A stretch of DNA of 59,177 nt from an uncultured Clostridia bacterium (GTDB taxonomy: Bacteria; Bacillota; Clostridia; UBA1381): the NCBI GenBank assembly GCA_959602045.1, contig CAUGRT010000013.1:1-59177 (forward strand), read 5' to 3'. The notes below the pieces were generated by a model. It made no database searches, was not told the DNA's origin, and worked only from the letters and a program-made list of their open reading frames with translations. Positions 58,645-59,177 of the stretch are shown piece by piece. The position numbers were made by a program, and so were the translations under genes. Numbering within the stretch: the first letter of the stretch is position 1; the number at the start of each line of letters is the position of its first letter.

Positions 58645-59022
58645 TTAGTTTTTTATGTCGTCAACCGCCTTTACTCCGTCAACATATCCGGCAAGCCTTA
58701 AGCATTCAACCGCAATCTGCGGAATCTCACCCGGGTCAAATACTTTCTCGACAATCTCCATCGGCTCAACACATTCAAAAGCTGTCTGCAGTTCCTTTGA
58801 TTTAAGGCAAGGCTCCGTCACGCATGAATAAACCATATATGCGTCGCCGTTATCCATATCCTGTGCGTCCCTTGCCAAATCCGCTGTCGGACTTTCAATT
58901 GTAATGGTGCCGCCGAGCGACTTTATATACAGTGTTGCGGTTTTCGGTTTTTTCTTGCTTTCAAGCATCTGCTCTTTTCTGCGGATAAGCTCCGCAAGTG
59001 TTATTTTTGTGTTTTTATTCAT
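58645..59022 (-). CDS. Phage tail assembly chaperone, XkdN-like
   Basis: 125 residues: an N-terminal helix (ITLAELIRRKEQMLESKKK), YIKSLGGTITIESPTADLARDAQDM and PCLKSKELQTAFECVEPMEIVEKVFDPGEI, as in XkdN. It ends VDDIKN with ATA AAA AAC TAA, where A AAA AAC is a perfect -1 slippery site immediately before the stop codon. Confidence 0.88.
   Translation of the reverse strand: MNKNTKITLAELIRRKEQMLESKKKPKTATLYIKSLGGTITIESPTADLARDAQDMDNGDAYMVYSCVTEPCLKSKELQTAFECVEPMEIVEKVFDPGEIPQIAVECLRLAGYVDGVKAVDDIKN
58648..58654 (-). other. Programmed -1 ribosomal frameshift site
   Basis: The heptamer A AAA AAC in the zero frame of the chaperone gene, one codon before TAA. The -1 frame continues open through the 49-residue frame at 58472-58621. 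Confidence 0.75.
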
Positions 59023-59046
59023 AATTCCATCCTTTCTAAGACCGCT

Positions 59047-59177
59047 TTATCGTACCTTGACGAGGTCGGGGAAGTAGTAATCGGTGAATCCGCCGCTGTA
59101 TTCCTCGTCAATCATTTTTGCGTTTTCAAACTTCTGCAGCGTCAGCTCGTTAAACCACGCATTCTCGATTACAAGCC
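59047..59177 (-). CDS. Phage tail tube protein, XkdM-like (C-terminal end, partial)
   Basis: Forty-three codons enter from the right edge: VIENAWFNELTLQKFENAKM and IDEEYSGGFTDYYFPDLVKV, stopping at 59047-59049. In PBSX-type operons the tail tube (XkdM) gene stands directly before the chaperone gene, and the sequence is compatible with its C-terminus. Confidence 0.6.
   Translation of the reverse strand, partial: LVIENAWFNELTLQKFENAKMIDEEYSGGFTDYYFPDLVKVR

Larger units (their letters stand above)
43362..59177 (-). mobile_element. PBSX-like prophage (left part; continues past the window)
   Basis: A leftward block running tail tube, tail chaperone, tape measure, baseplate, tail fibre, holin, amidase, two DNA-binding zinc-ribbon modules and two large serine recombinases. 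The recombinases at the left end mark the integration end. The exact attachment site is not visible, and the other end lies outside. Several genes are broken (see baseplate J and the NlpC-like fragment), so it is probably not a functional phage. Confidence 0.85.

Overview
The window reads as the chromosome of a low-to-mid GC anaerobic Firmicute of class Clostridia. Evidence: a single-chain pyruvate:ferredoxin oxidoreductase, PyrR-headed pyrimidine genes, DUF3793 and DUF2325 proteins, an S-layer-homology (SLH) surface protein, strong GGAGG ribosome-binding sites, several TTGACA-N17-TATAAT promoters and a PBSX-like prophage. I cannot name the genus from sequence alone.

Layout. 1-2000: tRNA-Leu, then a leftward flavodoxin/DUF3793/DUF2325 unit whose promoter carries GTTAG-N6-CTAAC palindromes, probably metal (iron) control. 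2000-7900: de novo pyrimidine synthesis (pyrR, pyrB, pyrC, pyrF) with a K+/H+-type antiporter between pyrC and pyrF, and an intergenic block with a 24-bp perfect inverted repeat and a 25-bp tandem repeat. 8100-20800, all leftward: SLH protein, PFOR, O-acetylhomoserine sulfhydrylase-type enzyme, a double GT-C/PMT-like glycosyltransferase, queA and a tyrosine recombinase.

21000-33300 is a rightward catabolic cluster that I read as reductive pyrimidine degradation: an attenuator-like leader, an NMT1-type ABC importer (ATPase, two permeases and a lipoprotein whose binding domain looks circularly permuted), dihydropyrimidinase, a PreA-type dihydropyrimidine dehydrogenase with a PreT-like Fe-S N-terminus but no NAD(P)H/FAD module, a PucR regulator, a class III aminotransferase, a small unknown protein, an M20-type amidohydrolase and an iron-type alcohol dehydrogenase. 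Together these could import a pyrimidine and take it through dihydropyrimidine, N-carbamoyl-beta-alanine, beta-alanine and malonate semialdehyde to 3-hydroxypropionate. A MITE-like repeat sits inside this cluster; a second copy lies between the two prophage recombinases.

33400-43000: tRNA-Gly and tRNA-fMet, an rsgA remnant, a TrkH/TrkA K+ uptake system with KdpD/KdpE-like regulators, split chromate transporter halves, and a ferredoxin:thioredoxin reductase-like/thioredoxin/ferredoxin operon next to a Crp/Fnr regulator with a TGTGAC/GTCACA palindrome.

43360 to the right edge is a leftward prophage of PBSX (Xkd) type, entering at a tail-tube gene and ending in two large serine recombinases. 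It has a tail-chaperone -1 frameshift site (A AAA AAC), a convergent two-promoter locus encoding a 20-residue hydrophobic peptide that looks like a type I toxin-antitoxin system, and a self-contained acyltransferase moron that replaced part of the baseplate genes. The baseplate J gene carries a frameshift plus a stop codon, so the prophage is probably defective.
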